Shown here: in pieces, positions 9,836-17,954 of the stretch
Layout: each line of letters opens with the position of its first letter
How positions within the stretch are numbered: position 1 is the stretch's first letter
Assembly (NCBI RefSeq): GCF_015352455.1
Contig: NZ_JADKPN010000011.1
Coordinates: 62,001-126,000 of the forward strand
Direction: 5' to 3'
Length of the DNA stretch: 64,000 nt
Source: Nocardioides islandensis
Lineage (GTDB): Bacteria > Actinomycetota > Actinomycetes > Propionibacteriales > Nocardioidaceae
Translations under genes and position numbers: made by a program
The notes under the pieces: model-generated
The model's database searches: none
What the model was told of the DNA's origin: nothing
Seen by the model: the letters and a program-made list of their open reading frames with translations, nothing else

Positions 9836-9869
9836 ATGATGCCGTACGTCGCCCCCCGGGCGCGAGCCA

Positions 9870-10562
9870 TCAGAGCAGGATGCCGCGGCTGGTGAGCTCG
9901 ACGGTGCGGCTCAGGCTGTCGCGGAACATGCGGTCCAGGGAGTCCTTGTCCGCCAGCTCCCACATCAGCTCGGAGGTCTGCCAGGCCGCCGCGCGAGCCA
10001 CGTGGATGCCGAACGTGGCGAACCCGTCGTCGACGCGGCCGCCGAGGCGGTCGACGGTGGCCACGATGCCGGTGCTGAACCAGTCCTTGATCTCCTCCTG
10101 GGCCGCGGCGAGCACGTCGTTGGTGTGGGTGAAGTCGGTGTGCTCGGGGCAGTTGTTCCGTGGCACCACGGCGAGTTCGCGGCAGGTGGTGACGACGGCG
10201 TGCGGCAGGTCGTGGCTGATGTGGGCGTTCATGCCGGCCAGGGCGAACTGGATCGGCAGCGTGCGCTCGCGGCCGCGACCCTCGAACAGCGGCGCCCAGG
10301 CGGGGCTGATCGGCCGGCCGTCCTGGTCCGCGCCGTACGCCGCGAAGAACAGGTTCGCGAAGTTCACGTCCAGGCGGCCGAGGAACTCGCCCGCGACGAA
10401 GCTCTTCGCGTCCACGGCCTGGTCGACGAGCTTGGTGACCTGCCAGTACATCCGGTTGAAGTAGGCGACCCCGTCGTCGTGCGGGAGCGCCGCGTCGATG
10501 GCCGCCATCCGCTCGAGGACGTCGTCGATCGTGGCGGCCTGGTCCCAGCCGTCGATGGCCAT
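9870..10562 (-). CDS. DUF5995 family protein
   Basis: A 230-residue soluble protein matching the DUF5995 family of actinobacterial proteins of unknown function. It is mostly helical, with a conserved-looking block MYWQVTKLVDQAVD and an HTDFTHTNDVLAAAQEEI region rich in His and Asp that could bind metal. There is no signal peptide. The start is ATG 10562, because TACGCT (minus strand, AGCGTA at 10569-10574 on the plus strand) ends six bases upstream. It lies between the reductase and the RibD-like gene, all leftwards, but its own -10 box suggests a separate transcript. Confidence 0.7.
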   Translation of the reverse strand: MAIDGWDQAATIDDVLERMAAIDAALPHDDGVAYFNRMYWQVTKLVDQAVDAKSFVAGEFLGRLDVNFANLFFAAYGADQDGRPISPAWAPLFEGRGRERTLPIQFALAGMNAHISHDLPHAVVTTCRELAVVPRNNCPEHTDFTHTNDVLAAAQEEIKDWFSTGIVATVDRLGGRVDDGFATFGIHVARAAAWQTSELMWELADKDSLDRMFRDSLSRTVELTSRGILL

Positions 10563-10568
10563 GCGAGC

Positions 10569-10574
10569 AGCGTA
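10569..10574 (-). promoter_or_regulatory. -10 box TACGCT for a leaderless mRNA
   Basis: TACGCT on the minus strand ends six bases before ATG 10562. It supports the internal start over longer in-frame alternatives upstream. Confidence 0.5.
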
Positions 10575-10602
10575 GGTCCCGCGTGGCGGCGGGTGGGGCG
10601 GT

Positions 10603-11220
10603 TCAGCCCACGCGGTAGCGGATGTGGGTGGCGAGAGGTGACGACAGCACCTCGACCGGCGTGAGACCCGGGTCCGCCACACCGTCGAGGAGGCGCTCCC
10701 CGCCGCCGAGGAGCATCGGCGAGACGTCGAGGACGATCTCGTCGAGGACGCCGGCCGCGAACGCCTGGCGGATCGTGGACGCGCCTCCCGCGATGAGCAC
10801 CTCACGGTCCCCGGCGGCCTCGGCGGCGGCGGCGAACGCCGCGTCGAACCCGTCGGTGACGAAGTGGAACGTCGTCCCGCCCTCCATCTCGATCGGGTCG
10901 TGCGCGTGGTGGGTGAGCACGAAGACGGGAGCGTGGTACGGCGGCTCGTCGCCCCACCAGCCCCGCCACTCGCCGTCCCAGGTCTCCCAGCCGCCGCGGA
11001 CCGGGCCGTACATGTTGCGACCCATGACGTACGCGCCGCGGGGCTTGGCCAGGTGCTCCCGGGCCTTCAGGTCGTCCGGCTGGGGCTGCTCACCCTCCGG
11101 CGGGAACATCCAGCGGTGGAGGTCCTCGCCGCCGATGCCCAGCGGCGTCTCGAGGGTCTGGTCGGGTCCGGCGAGGTACCCGTCGAGGGAGATCGTCACG
11201 TGGCAGGTCGTGAATGTCAT
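10603..11220 (-). CDS. Dihydrofolate reductase family protein (RibD C-terminal domain)
   Basis: A 205-residue protein of the RibD-C/DHFR-like fold, an NADPH-dependent reductase family. The opening strand reads TTCHVTISLDGYLAGPDQ, and the nucleotide-binding region includes YVMGRNMYGPVRGGW and LIAGGASTIRQAF. Free-standing members of this kind are common in actinobacteria and have mostly unknown pterin or other substrates; this is unlikely to be the essential folA. Its ATG overlaps the stop of the upstream nucleotidyltransferase gene (ATGA), so the two are coupled. Confidence 0.85.
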   Translation of the reverse strand: MTFTTCHVTISLDGYLAGPDQTLETPLGIGGEDLHRWMFPPEGEQPQPDDLKAREHLAKPRGAYVMGRNMYGPVRGGWETWDGEWRGWWGDEPPYHAPVFVLTHHAHDPIEMEGGTTFHFVTDGFDAAFAAAAEAAGDREVLIAGGASTIRQAFAAGVLDEIVLDVSPMLLGGGERLLDGVADPGLTPVEVLSSPLATHIRYRVG

Positions 11221-12056
11221 GTCGGGGCAGACCTCTCTGCTGGTTCCAGCTCATCGGTCGGGGCTTCGGGGTCGAGGGCCAGTCCGGCGTCGAGGGCGGT
11301 CCTGCAGAACGCCAGCACGTCGTCGGCGAGCTCGTCCTCGCGTCCGGCCCAGAACCCCGACGCCTCTCCGAGCGCCCGGTGGGTCAGCGCCTCGGCGACG
11401 ACGGGCCGCCAGCGCTGCTTGCCGAACACCTCGAGGGCGTGGTGTCCGGCGCCGTCCTTGGACGTCTGGGCACCCGTCGCGACCACGTGGTGCAGCCGGG
11501 GGATGCCGAGCACGAACCACTCGACGACGTCGGGCCTTCCCGCGCGCTCGCGGTCCTCCTCGAGCTGGGTCAGGAGGGGTGACCAGTACTCGGTGAGGTT
11601 GCGGTGCGAGTACCTGCGGAGCTCCTGCTCGTCGGCGCGCACGTCGAGGTCCTGGACCGCCGGTCCGTGGACCCGGATCCCGTGGTGGGCGAGCTGGTGC
11701 CACTCGACGGGGGACGGCCCCGGCCCGGCGTCCCGCCATGCTCCTTCGAGGATCCCGGGCACGGCGGGCAGCCTGGCCGGTGAGCGTCCCAGGTCGGACC
11801 AGGTGACGTACGAGCCGCTGAACCAGGGGCGGGGGAACGCCTGGCCCAGCTCCGCGTGCAGCTCGTGGAGCGGAGCGGGGTCGGGACGCTCCCCGGTGAC
11901 CGCGAGGAAGTCGACGTCGCTGCGCCCGTCGTACCACTCTCCCCACCCGAGCGACCCCAGCAGGTACAGCCCCTCGACGACGCCGGGTACGCGCTCCTCG
12001 GCCAGGGCCAGGTAGTGCGCGGTGACCTGGCGCACCGGCTCGGGGAGGGCGTCCAT
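11217..12056 (-). CDS. Nucleotidyltransferase-fold protein, AadA/DUF4111-like
   Basis: A 279-residue protein with an N-terminal nucleotidyltransferase domain. The motif LLGSLGWGEW followed by RSDVDFLAV gives the GS and DxD metal-binding residues at about 33-53. A helical C-terminal domain resembles that of aminoglycoside adenylyltransferases (DUF4111). Such proteins transfer AMP to small molecules; resistance activity should not be assumed. It heads a two-gene unit with the RibD-like gene (four-base overlap) and is divergent from the GNAT gene, with starts only 35 bp apart. Confidence 0.7.
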   Translation of the reverse strand: MDALPEPVRQVTAHYLALAEERVPGVVEGLYLLGSLGWGEWYDGRSDVDFLAVTGERPDPAPLHELHAELGQAFPRPWFSGSYVTWSDLGRSPARLPAVPGILEGAWRDAGPGPSPVEWHQLAHHGIRVHGPAVQDLDVRADEQELRRYSHRNLTEYWSPLLTQLEEDRERAGRPDVVEWFVLGIPRLHHVVATGAQTSKDGAGHHALEVFGKQRWRPVVAEALTHRALGEASGFWAGREDELADDVLAFCRTALDAGLALDPEAPTDELEPAERSAPT

Positions 12057-12078
12057 GTCCCCACTCTGCCCGAGCGGC

Positions 12079-12084
12079 TAGCGT
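12079..12084 (+). promoter_or_regulatory. -10 box TAGCGT for a leaderless mRNA
   Basis: TAGCGT ends seven bases before ATG 12092. The box sits in the 35-bp gap between two divergent starts. Confidence 0.55.
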
Positions 12085-12091
12085 CGCGCTC

Positions 12092-12550
12092 ATGACCGCG
12101 GACGCCGTCGTACCCGCCGACTTCGACCCCCCGACCCACCTCGTCACCGAGGACTTCGTCCTCGAGCCGCTGGGTCCGCAGCACAACGAGGCCGACCACG
12201 CGGCCTGGACGTCGAGCATCGACCACATCCGCTCGACCACCGGGTTCGTCGGCAGCAGCTGGCCGCCGCCGGAGGGGATGACCCTGGAGAGCAACCTCGC
12301 GGACCTCGTCCGTCACGCCGAGGACTTCGAGCAGCGCAGGGGCTTCACGTTCACCGTGCTCGACCCCGCGGACGGGGACGTGATCGGCTGTGTCTACGTG
12401 TACCCCTCCAAGGACGATGCCTGGGACGTCAGCGCGCGCTCGTGGGTGCGGGCCAGCCACGCCCACCTCGACACGCCGCTCGCCGACGCGGTCGCCGACT
12501 GGCTCGCCCGCGACTGGCCGTGGGCACGGGTGGACCGCCGCGGCCGCTGA
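12092..12550 (+). CDS. GNAT-family N-acetyltransferase-like protein
   Basis: A 152-residue protein with the GNAT fold: LVTEDFVLEPLGPQHNEADH opening strand and helix, FTFTVLDPADGDVIGCVYVYP as the core beta hairpin, and a C-terminal region WVRASHAHLDTPLADAVADWL. The acetyl-CoA pyrophosphate loop (Q/RxxGxG/A) is not clearly recognisable, so it may bind acyl-CoA weakly or have another role. The substrate is unknown. It may be cotranscribed with the VanZ gene, although that gene has its own -10-like box. Confidence 0.65.
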   Translation: MTADAVVPADFDPPTHLVTEDFVLEPLGPQHNEADHAAWTSSIDHIRSTTGFVGSSWPPPEGMTLESNLADLVRHAEDFEQRRGFTFTVLDPADGDVIGCVYVYPSKDDAWDVSARSWVRASHAHLDTPLADAVADWLARDWPWARVDRRGR

Positions 12551-12564
12551 CACCGACCGCCTCC

Positions 12565-12570
12565 TAGGCT
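12565..12570 (+). promoter_or_regulatory. -10 box TAGGCT upstream of the VanZ/RDD gene
   Basis: TAGGCT ends eight bases before the GTG at 12579, with no ribosome-binding sequence between. Confidence 0.5.
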
Positions 12571-12578
12571 CCTGAGCC

Positions 12579-13643
12579 GTGGGCGACCAGGGGACCAACG
12601 CGCTCGCGGCGCTGATCCTGGGCTCGGCGGTCGCCGTGCTGCTGTTCATCCCGGTGGCCGCGGTGCAGTACCGCCGCGACGGGAGGCTCGGCGGCAACGA
12701 CCTGGCCGTGCTCGTCACCGCCGCCGTGTACGGCGTCGCGCTGTGGACCTACACCCTGCTGCCGCTGCCCGACGTGGGCGACTACACCTGCCAGCACGCG
12801 CAGACCCGGCTGATGGCCTTCGCCGACGACGTACGGCGGGCGGCCGAGCAGGCCGGGTACGCCGGACTGGGCACCCCGAGCGCGCTGCTGCGCAACCAGG
12901 CGTTCCTGCAGCTGGTGCTGAACGTCGTGCTGTTCCTTCCGTTCGGCCCGTTCGTCCGGTTCATCACCCACCGCGGCGTCGTGGTGGCCACCGGCTTCGG
13001 GCTCGCCGTCTCGCTGCTCATCGAGGTCACCCAGCTCACCGGCGTGTGGGGCGTCTACCCGTGCGCGTACCGGCTCTTCGACGTCGACGACCTGGTCACC
13101 AACACGTTCGGCGCCTTCCTCGGGGCGGTCGTGTCCTACCCGTACGCCGCCCGCAGGCACCGCCGGCTCGGGACCGCCCGCCGACGCCTGCCGACCTCGG
13201 TCACGGCGGGGCGCCGCCTGGCGGGCACGGTCTGCGACGTGCTCCTCGTGGTGCTCGCGGGCACGGCTGCGGCGGCGCTGTGGCGTGGGTACCTCGTGTT
13301 CGCCGAGCACGAACGTCCGGCGACCGACTCCCCGTCGATGATCGTGCTGCGCGCCGGCGTCCCGCTGCTCGTCCAGGGCGTGGTGGTCCTCGTGGCGGGC
13401 AAGACCGTCGGCGAGCTCGTCGTCGACCTGCGCACCACGCCCGCGTCGTACGGCCGCCGCCTGGTCAAGCTGCTGGTGGGCGTCGTCCCCCTGGTCCTGC
13501 TGGCCGTGGTGACCGTGCCGGCGGCCCAGGTCGTGCTGGCCGTGCTCGCGGTGGCGACCGTCGTGGGCGCGTACGTCACCCGCGGCCATCGCGGCCTCGG
13601 GAACGCCGCCGCTCGCCTGGAGCTCGAGGTCGACGACGGCTGA
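12579..13643 (+). CDS. VanZ-RDD fusion membrane protein
   Basis: A 354-residue membrane protein combining two families. Residues about 1-190 are VanZ-like: several membrane helices with the signature order LVLNVVLFLPFGPFVRF, IEVTQLTGVW and RLFDVDDLVTNTFGAFLGA. Residues about 205-335 resemble an RDD domain: membrane helices plus AGKTVGELVVDLRT between them. VanZ relatives are linked to teicoplanin tolerance in enterococci, but chromosomal actinobacterial copies have no assigned role. The lone GTG start follows a leaderless-type -10 box. The next gene begins 44 bp downstream. Confidence 0.75.
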   Translation: MGDQGTNALAALILGSAVAVLLFIPVAAVQYRRDGRLGGNDLAVLVTAAVYGVALWTYTLLPLPDVGDYTCQHAQTRLMAFADDVRRAAEQAGYAGLGTPSALLRNQAFLQLVLNVVLFLPFGPFVRFITHRGVVVATGFGLAVSLLIEVTQLTGVWGVYPCAYRLFDVDDLVTNTFGAFLGAVVSYPYAARRHRRLGTARRRLPTSVTAGRRLAGTVCDVLLVVLAGTAAAALWRGYLVFAEHERPATDSPSMIVLRAGVPLLVQGVVVLVAGKTVGELVVDLRTTPASYGRRLVKLLVGVVPLVLLAVVTVPAAQVVLAVLAVATVVGAYVTRGHRGLGNAAARLELEVDDG

Positions 13644-13687
13644 GCACGGGACTGGAAGTGCGGGGGGCCTGCTGACTGTCAAGAGGC

Positions 13688-14689
13688 ATGCGCACCTCTG
13701 CCATCGCACTCCTGTCCGTCGTCCTCACCGCCTGCGGCGGAGTCGACGCAGCACCAGCACCCACGGCGACCCCGGAAGCCGACCACGGTCCGTGGGTGCT
13801 CTTCCAGCAGGACGCAGGGGCCCGCTACGAGGTCGCGATGGTGCACGCCGACGGCACCGGGCTCGTGGCGCCGGTGGCCGAGGTCGGGCACGGCCACCAG
13901 ACCAACCCCGACTGGGATCCGTCGGGCGAGCACATCGTCTTCGTGATGAACGACGGCGAGCGCGACGATCTCTGGATCGCCGACGCCGACGGCAGCCACC
14001 CGCGGATGCTGCTCGACTGCCGCGGCTCGTGCCGGTGGTTGGACGACCCGGCCTGGTCGCCCGACGGGACGCGGGTGGCGTACAGCCGCGGCTCGGAGCG
14101 CGCCGGGAAGGGGCACGACGCGCTCGAGACCGTCGACGTCCGGACCGGCGAGGTGACCGTGCTGCGTGAGGGCACGCCGCTGGACTTCACCGCCGGCGTC
14201 CGCTGGTCGCCGGACGGGACGTACGTGGTGTTCGAGCTCGTGCACACCGTCGAGCAGGACCTCGAGTCCGACCTCGACGGCGTCACCCTCACCGTGATGC
14301 CGGTCGACCGATCGGCGGGCCCGGAGCGGTCGCTGACGGACCCGCTGTTGTACGCCGCGACGGCGGACTGGAGTTCCGACGGGACCCGCATCGTGTACTC
14401 GGCGCTGCCGACGGCCGACGCGGAGGCACCTGACCTGTTCACGGTCGCGCCGACGGGCGGTACGCCGGCGCGCGTGACCACCGTGGCGGACCACGGCGGG
14501 TTCGCCGCCGAGCCGACCTGGCTGCCGGACGGATCCGGGCTCCTCTTCTCCGGACTGCTCTCCGGGAGCGGGTCGTCGCAGCTGCTGGCCGTCGACGCGG
14601 ACGGGACGGACGTACGGTCGGCCTTCCCGGACCGGGACGTCCTGGGTCGTCACCCGCGGGTGCAGCCCGCCGTCACCCCTGGCGGGTGA
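13688..14689 (+). CDS. Secreted lipoprotein with TolB/WD40-like (PD40) repeats
   Basis: A 333-residue predicted lipoprotein. The signal peptide ends in the lipobox LTAC, with Cys16 as the lipidation site. The mature part contains at least four PD40-type propeller blades, seen as repeated NPDWDPSGEHIVF, DPAWSPDGTRVAY, GVRWSPDGTYVVF, DWSSDGTRIVY and EPTWLPDGSGLLF motifs. Such propellers bind proteins or saccharides at the cell surface; no enzyme motif is visible. Its last 17 bases overlap the convergent gene at 14673-15332. Confidence 0.8.
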   Translation: MRTSAIALLSVVLTACGGVDAAPAPTATPEADHGPWVLFQQDAGARYEVAMVHADGTGLVAPVAEVGHGHQTNPDWDPSGEHIVFVMNDGERDDLWIADADGSHPRMLLDCRGSCRWLDDPAWSPDGTRVAYSRGSERAGKGHDALETVDVRTGEVTVLREGTPLDFTAGVRWSPDGTYVVFELVHTVEQDLESDLDGVTLTVMPVDRSAGPERSLTDPLLYAATADWSSDGTRIVYSALPTADAEAPDLFTVAPTGGTPARVTTVADHGGFAAEPTWLPDGSGLLFSGLLSGSGSSQLLAVDADGTDVRSAFPDRDVLGRHPRVQPAVTPGG

Positions 14690-15332
14690 AGGGCGCGGCG
14701 TCGTAGAGGAGTCGCTGCCACGCCTCGGCCGGCGCGCCCTCGGACGGTGCTTCGGTCGTCGAGACGAACGTCAGCCTCAAGGTGTCGCCCTCGATCGACC
14801 ACCGGTGCACGGTCCCGCCGTCGGCGAGCTGGGGGGTGAGCAGGACCCGGTCGCCGTCCACCTCCACGTTCTCCTGGTCCGTCAGGTCCTCCTGGCCGCC
14901 GTGGCGCAGGCGGGTGACCATCTCGTTGCGGCTGCCGTCCACGAACAAGGTCACCCGGAACGGGAGCGCCGGCAGGCCCTCGAGCATGGTGGCGGCGTCG
15001 GACGCATCGCCCGCCAGCCGGGCCGCGCGGCGGACGTCGGCGCGGGTGACGGGCTCGCTGACCCAGTGGCCGGCCAACGGGTTCGCGACCTCGGACGTCG
15101 GGGTGGGCGTGGGCGGCTCGGGGGCCGGGACCTGGTCGCGGTCGCGGGGGTTCGTCACGACCAGGGCGACGGCGACCGTCGCAGCCGCGGCGGCCACCGT
15201 GATCGCCGTACGCCGGGTGACGCGCTCGCGCCGCTCGCGCGCGGCGACCTCCCGCAGGGCGGTCGCGGTGCGGTCGTCCCAGGTGAGGTCGGTCTCGCCG
15301 AACGCCTCGCGCAGGCGGTCGTCAACGGACAT
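14673..15332 (-). CDS. Single-pass membrane protein, putative anti-sigma partner
   Basis: A 219-residue protein with a charged cytoplasmic N-terminus (about residues 1-40, DDRLREAFGETDLTWDDRT), one transmembrane segment (about 43-62, TAITVAAAAATVAVALVV), a Pro/Thr-rich linker (PAPEPPTPTPTSE) and an extracytoplasmic domain. It is coupled to the ECF sigma gene upstream (11-bp overlap), which is the usual place for an anti-sigma factor. The N-terminus lacks the HxxxCxxC zinc motif, so it is not a ZAS-type anti-sigma. No family is confidently recognised; the anti-sigma role is inferred from position. Confidence 0.6.
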   Translation of the reverse strand: MSVDDRLREAFGETDLTWDDRTATALREVAARERRERVTRRTAITVAAAAATVAVALVVTNPRDRDQVPAPEPPTPTPTSEVANPLAGHWVSEPVTRADVRRAARLAGDASDAATMLEGLPALPFRVTLFVDGSRNEMVTRLRHGGQEDLTDQENVEVDGDRVLLTPQLADGGTVHRWSIEGDTLRLTFVSTTEAPSEGAPAEAWQRLLYDAAPFTRQG

Positions 15333-15861
15333 CGTCGGTCACCTCCTCGCCGAGTGCGCTGGCCAGGTGCCGGCGTGCGGTGTGCAGCTGGCTCCACCCG
15401 GTCGACTCCGAGCACTCGAGGATCTCGGCGATCTCGGCCATCGGGCGGTCCTCGAAGTAGAAGAGCACGACCACCGCGCGCTGCTTGGGCGCCAGCCGGC
15501 GGACCGCGGCGAGCACCTCGGGAGCGGGCGTGGGCGGTTCGACGGACCCGTCCGGGGAGGCCGACCGCTCCAGCTCGACACGGCGCCAGGCGCGGTGCCG
15601 CTCGCGCTGGGCCTTGCGGATGGCCACGCGGCGTACCCACAGGTCCGGACGGTCGTACGCCGCCACCTTGGACCAGTGCCGAAGCAGCTCCAGGAAGGCG
15701 TCCTGGGTGACCTCCTCGGCCCGGGCCCGGTCGCCGAGGACGTGGTGGATGGTGCGGGCCACGCGCGGGAACTCGCGCGCGAACAGCGCGTCGAAGCCCT
15801 CCGTGGCGTCCTCCGCGCGGGGCCGTCCCGCGGGGACGTCGGCGCGGGTCAGCTCGTCCAC
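15322..15861 (-). CDS. ECF-type RNA polymerase sigma factor
   Basis: A sigma-70-family ECF factor of about 179 residues. Region 2 is FDALFAREFPRVARTIHHVL through EEVTQDAFLELLRHWSKV, and region 4 is LAPKQRAVVVLFYFEDRPMA followed by the helix-turn-helix AEILECSESTGWSQLHTARR. Region 4 resembles the SigE-like group of actinobacteria. GTG at 15861 is favoured because GGAGG lies eight bases upstream; an open frame continues to 15990, so a longer form is possible. It overlaps the downstream membrane-protein gene by 11 bp and is divergent from the ABC gene at 16007. Its target promoters are not known. Confidence 0.85.
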   Translation of the reverse strand: MDELTRADVPAGRPRAEDATEGFDALFAREFPRVARTIHHVLGDRARAEEVTQDAFLELLRHWSKVAAYDRPDLWVRRVAIRKAQRERHRAWRRVELERSASPDGSVEPPTPAPEVLAAVRRLAPKQRAVVVLFYFEDRPMAEIAEILECSESTGWSQLHTARRHLASALGEEVTDDVR

Positions 15862-16006
15862 GCGCACCACCTCCACCGGATGACAGTCACGAGCCTCCTC
15901 CGACTTCCACCGGCCCGTCACCCTTTCTCCGGGGCGGTGTCGGTGGCAGGAGGAACAATGGAGGGCGTGCCGGGGTTCCCCCGGTCCCACCGCGAGGAGT
16001 CAGCGC

Positions 16007-17881
16007 TTGTCAGGCATGAGTGGCATGGGTCAGGTGTGGCGCCACATGCGCACCGACCGCAACGACGTACCCACCCGCGTGGACCGCCAGACGGTCCGCC
16101 GGGTGCTGGCGTTCGCCCGCCCGCACCGCAAGCTGATCAGCGTGTTCCTCGGCATCACCGTGGTCGACGCGTGCCTGGTGATCGTCACGCCGCTGCTGGT
16201 CCAGCGCATCGTCGACGACGGCATCCTCCAGAAGGACACCGCGCTCGTCGTCGAGATGGCCGGCCTGATGGCGATCACCGCGCTGTTCGGCGCCGGCCTG
16301 GCCGTGGTGGCCGGTTGGCTCTCCTCGCGCATCGGTGAGGGTCTCATCTACGACCTGCGCACCCAGGTGTTCGCGCACGTCCAGCGCCAGTCGCTGGCCT
16401 TCTTCACCCGCACCCAGACCGGCGCCCTGGTCTCCCGCCTCAACAACGACGTGATCGGCGCCCAGCGCGCGTTCACCTCCACGCTGTCGGGCACCGTCTC
16501 CAACGCCATCTCGGTGGTGGTCGTCGGCGTGGCGATGATCGCGCTCAGCTGGCAGGTGACGCTGCTGTGCCTGGTGCTCTTCCCGCTGCTGTTCGTCACG
16601 TCGCGGCTGGTGAGCGCCCGCCTGGCCGGGCTGACCCGCCAGCAGATGGACGGCAACGCCGACATGGGCAACGTGATGACCGAGCGGTTCAACGTCGGCG
16701 GCGCGATGCTGCTCAAGCTGTTCGGGCGGCGTGCCGAGGAGGACGCGCTGTTCGCCGGCAAGGCGGCCACGGTCCGCGACCTCGGCGTCCGCATCTCCCT
16801 GATCACCCGCATCTTCGGCGCAGCGATGATGACGGTGCCGTCCCTGGCCACGGCGCTGGTCTACGGCGTCGGCGGCTACCTCGCCATCCAGGGCGAGCTC
16901 ACCGTCGGCACCCTGCTCGCGCTGACCACGCTGCTGCTGCGGCTGCTCGGCCCGCTCCAGGGGCTGTCCAACGTCCGCATCGACGTGATGACCGCGCTGG
17001 TCAGCTTCGAGCGCGTCTTCGAGGTCCTCGACCTGCCGTCGTCGATCCAGGAGAAGCCGGACGCCGTCGCCCTCCCGGTGACCGCGTCGAGGGTCGAGTT
17101 CGACCACGTCTCGTTCCGCTACCCACGCGCCGAGGACATCTCGCTGGCCTCGCTCGAGTCCGTCGCCCGCACCGAGACCCGCGACACCGGCGAGGTGCTG
17201 CGCGACGTCTCGTTCGTCGCCGAGCCGGGCCAGATGGTGGCGCTCGTCGGGCCGTCGGGCGCCGGCAAGACCACGATCACGCACCTGGTCGCCCGGCTCT
17301 ACGACGTGGGCACCGGCGCCGTGCTCGTCGGCGGTCGCGACGTGCGCGAGGTGACGCTGGAGTCGCTGGAGGACGTCGTCGGCTACGTCACCCAGGACGC
17401 CCACATGTTCCACGACACCATCCGGGCCAACCTGCTCTACGCCCGGCCCGGGGCCGACGACCTCGCGATCTGGGCCGCTCTCGAGGCCGCCCAGGTCGCG
17501 ACCCTGGTCCGCTCGCTGCCCGAGGGCCTCGACACCGTCGTCGGCGACCGCGGTTACCGGCTGTCGGGTGGCGAGCGCCAGCGTCTCGCCATCGCCCGCC
17601 TGCTGCTGAAGGCTCCCGCCGTGGTGGTGCTCGACGAGGCCACCGCCCACCTCGACTCCGAGTCCGAGGTGGCCGTGCAGCGCGCCCTCGACGCCGCCCT
17701 CGAGGGCCGCACCAGCCTGGTCATCGCCCACCGGCTCTCCACGGTCCGCCAGGCCGACCAGATCCTCGTCGTCGACGACGGCCGGATCGTCCAGCGCGGC
17801 ACCCACGCCTCGATGCTCACCGAGGGCGGCCTGTACGCCGACCTCTACCGCACCCAGTTCGTCGACGACCTCGTCCCCTGA
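16007..17881 (+). CDS. ABC transporter with fused membrane and ATPase domains
   Basis: A 624-residue half-type ABC exporter. Residues about 30-330 hold six membrane segments of the type I exporter fold. Residues about 365-620 form the ATPase with GPSGAGKTT, the Q-loop YVTQDAHMF, signature LSGGERQRL, Walker B VVVLDEATAHLDS and the switch His in VIAHRLS. An insertion of charged residues (AEDISLASLESVARTETRD) lies at the start of the ATPase domain. It probably works as a homodimer because no partner is adjacent. TTG at 16007 follows GAGGAG by eight bases; ATG at 16016 is the alternative. Confidence 0.9.
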   Translation: MSGMSGMGQVWRHMRTDRNDVPTRVDRQTVRRVLAFARPHRKLISVFLGITVVDACLVIVTPLLVQRIVDDGILQKDTALVVEMAGLMAITALFGAGLAVVAGWLSSRIGEGLIYDLRTQVFAHVQRQSLAFFTRTQTGALVSRLNNDVIGAQRAFTSTLSGTVSNAISVVVVGVAMIALSWQVTLLCLVLFPLLFVTSRLVSARLAGLTRQQMDGNADMGNVMTERFNVGGAMLLKLFGRRAEEDALFAGKAATVRDLGVRISLITRIFGAAMMTVPSLATALVYGVGGYLAIQGELTVGTLLALTTLLLRLLGPLQGLSNVRIDVMTALVSFERVFEVLDLPSSIQEKPDAVALPVTASRVEFDHVSFRYPRAEDISLASLESVARTETRDTGEVLRDVSFVAEPGQMVALVGPSGAGKTTITHLVARLYDVGTGAVLVGGRDVREVTLESLEDVVGYVTQDAHMFHDTIRANLLYARPGADDLAIWAALEAAQVATLVRSLPEGLDTVVGDRGYRLSGGERQRLAIARLLLKAPAVVVLDEATAHLDSESEVAVQRALDAALEGRTSLVIAHRLSTVRQADQILVVDDGRIVQRGTHASMLTEGGLYADLYRTQFVDDLVP

Positions 17882-17935
17882 CGATTCGTCAGCGGTCCTC
17901 CGGGTCGTCCCAGCGGGGGAGTCTCTGACGAATCG
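17882..17935. terminator. Inverted repeat after the ABC transporter gene
   Basis: CGATTCGTCAG (17882-17892) and CTGACGAATCG (17925-17935) are perfect 11-bp inverted repeats separated by 32 G/C-rich bases, directly after the stop codon. They could fold as a long-looped transcription terminator, although no U-run follows, or act as a protein site for the next gene, whose -10 box begins eight bases later. Confidence 0.45.
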
Positions 17936-17942
17936 CCGAGGC

Positions 17943-17948
17943 TAGGGT
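17943..17948 (+). promoter_or_regulatory. -10 box TAGGGT for a leaderless mRNA
   Basis: TAGGGT ends six bases before ATG 17955 of the SDR gene. Confidence 0.5.
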
Positions 17949-17954
17949 CGAACC

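Noticed and set aside
10603..11220. Housekeeping dihydrofolate reductase folA
   Set aside because: The sequence follows the RibD C-terminal family rather than folA, and no thymidylate synthase gene is adjacent.
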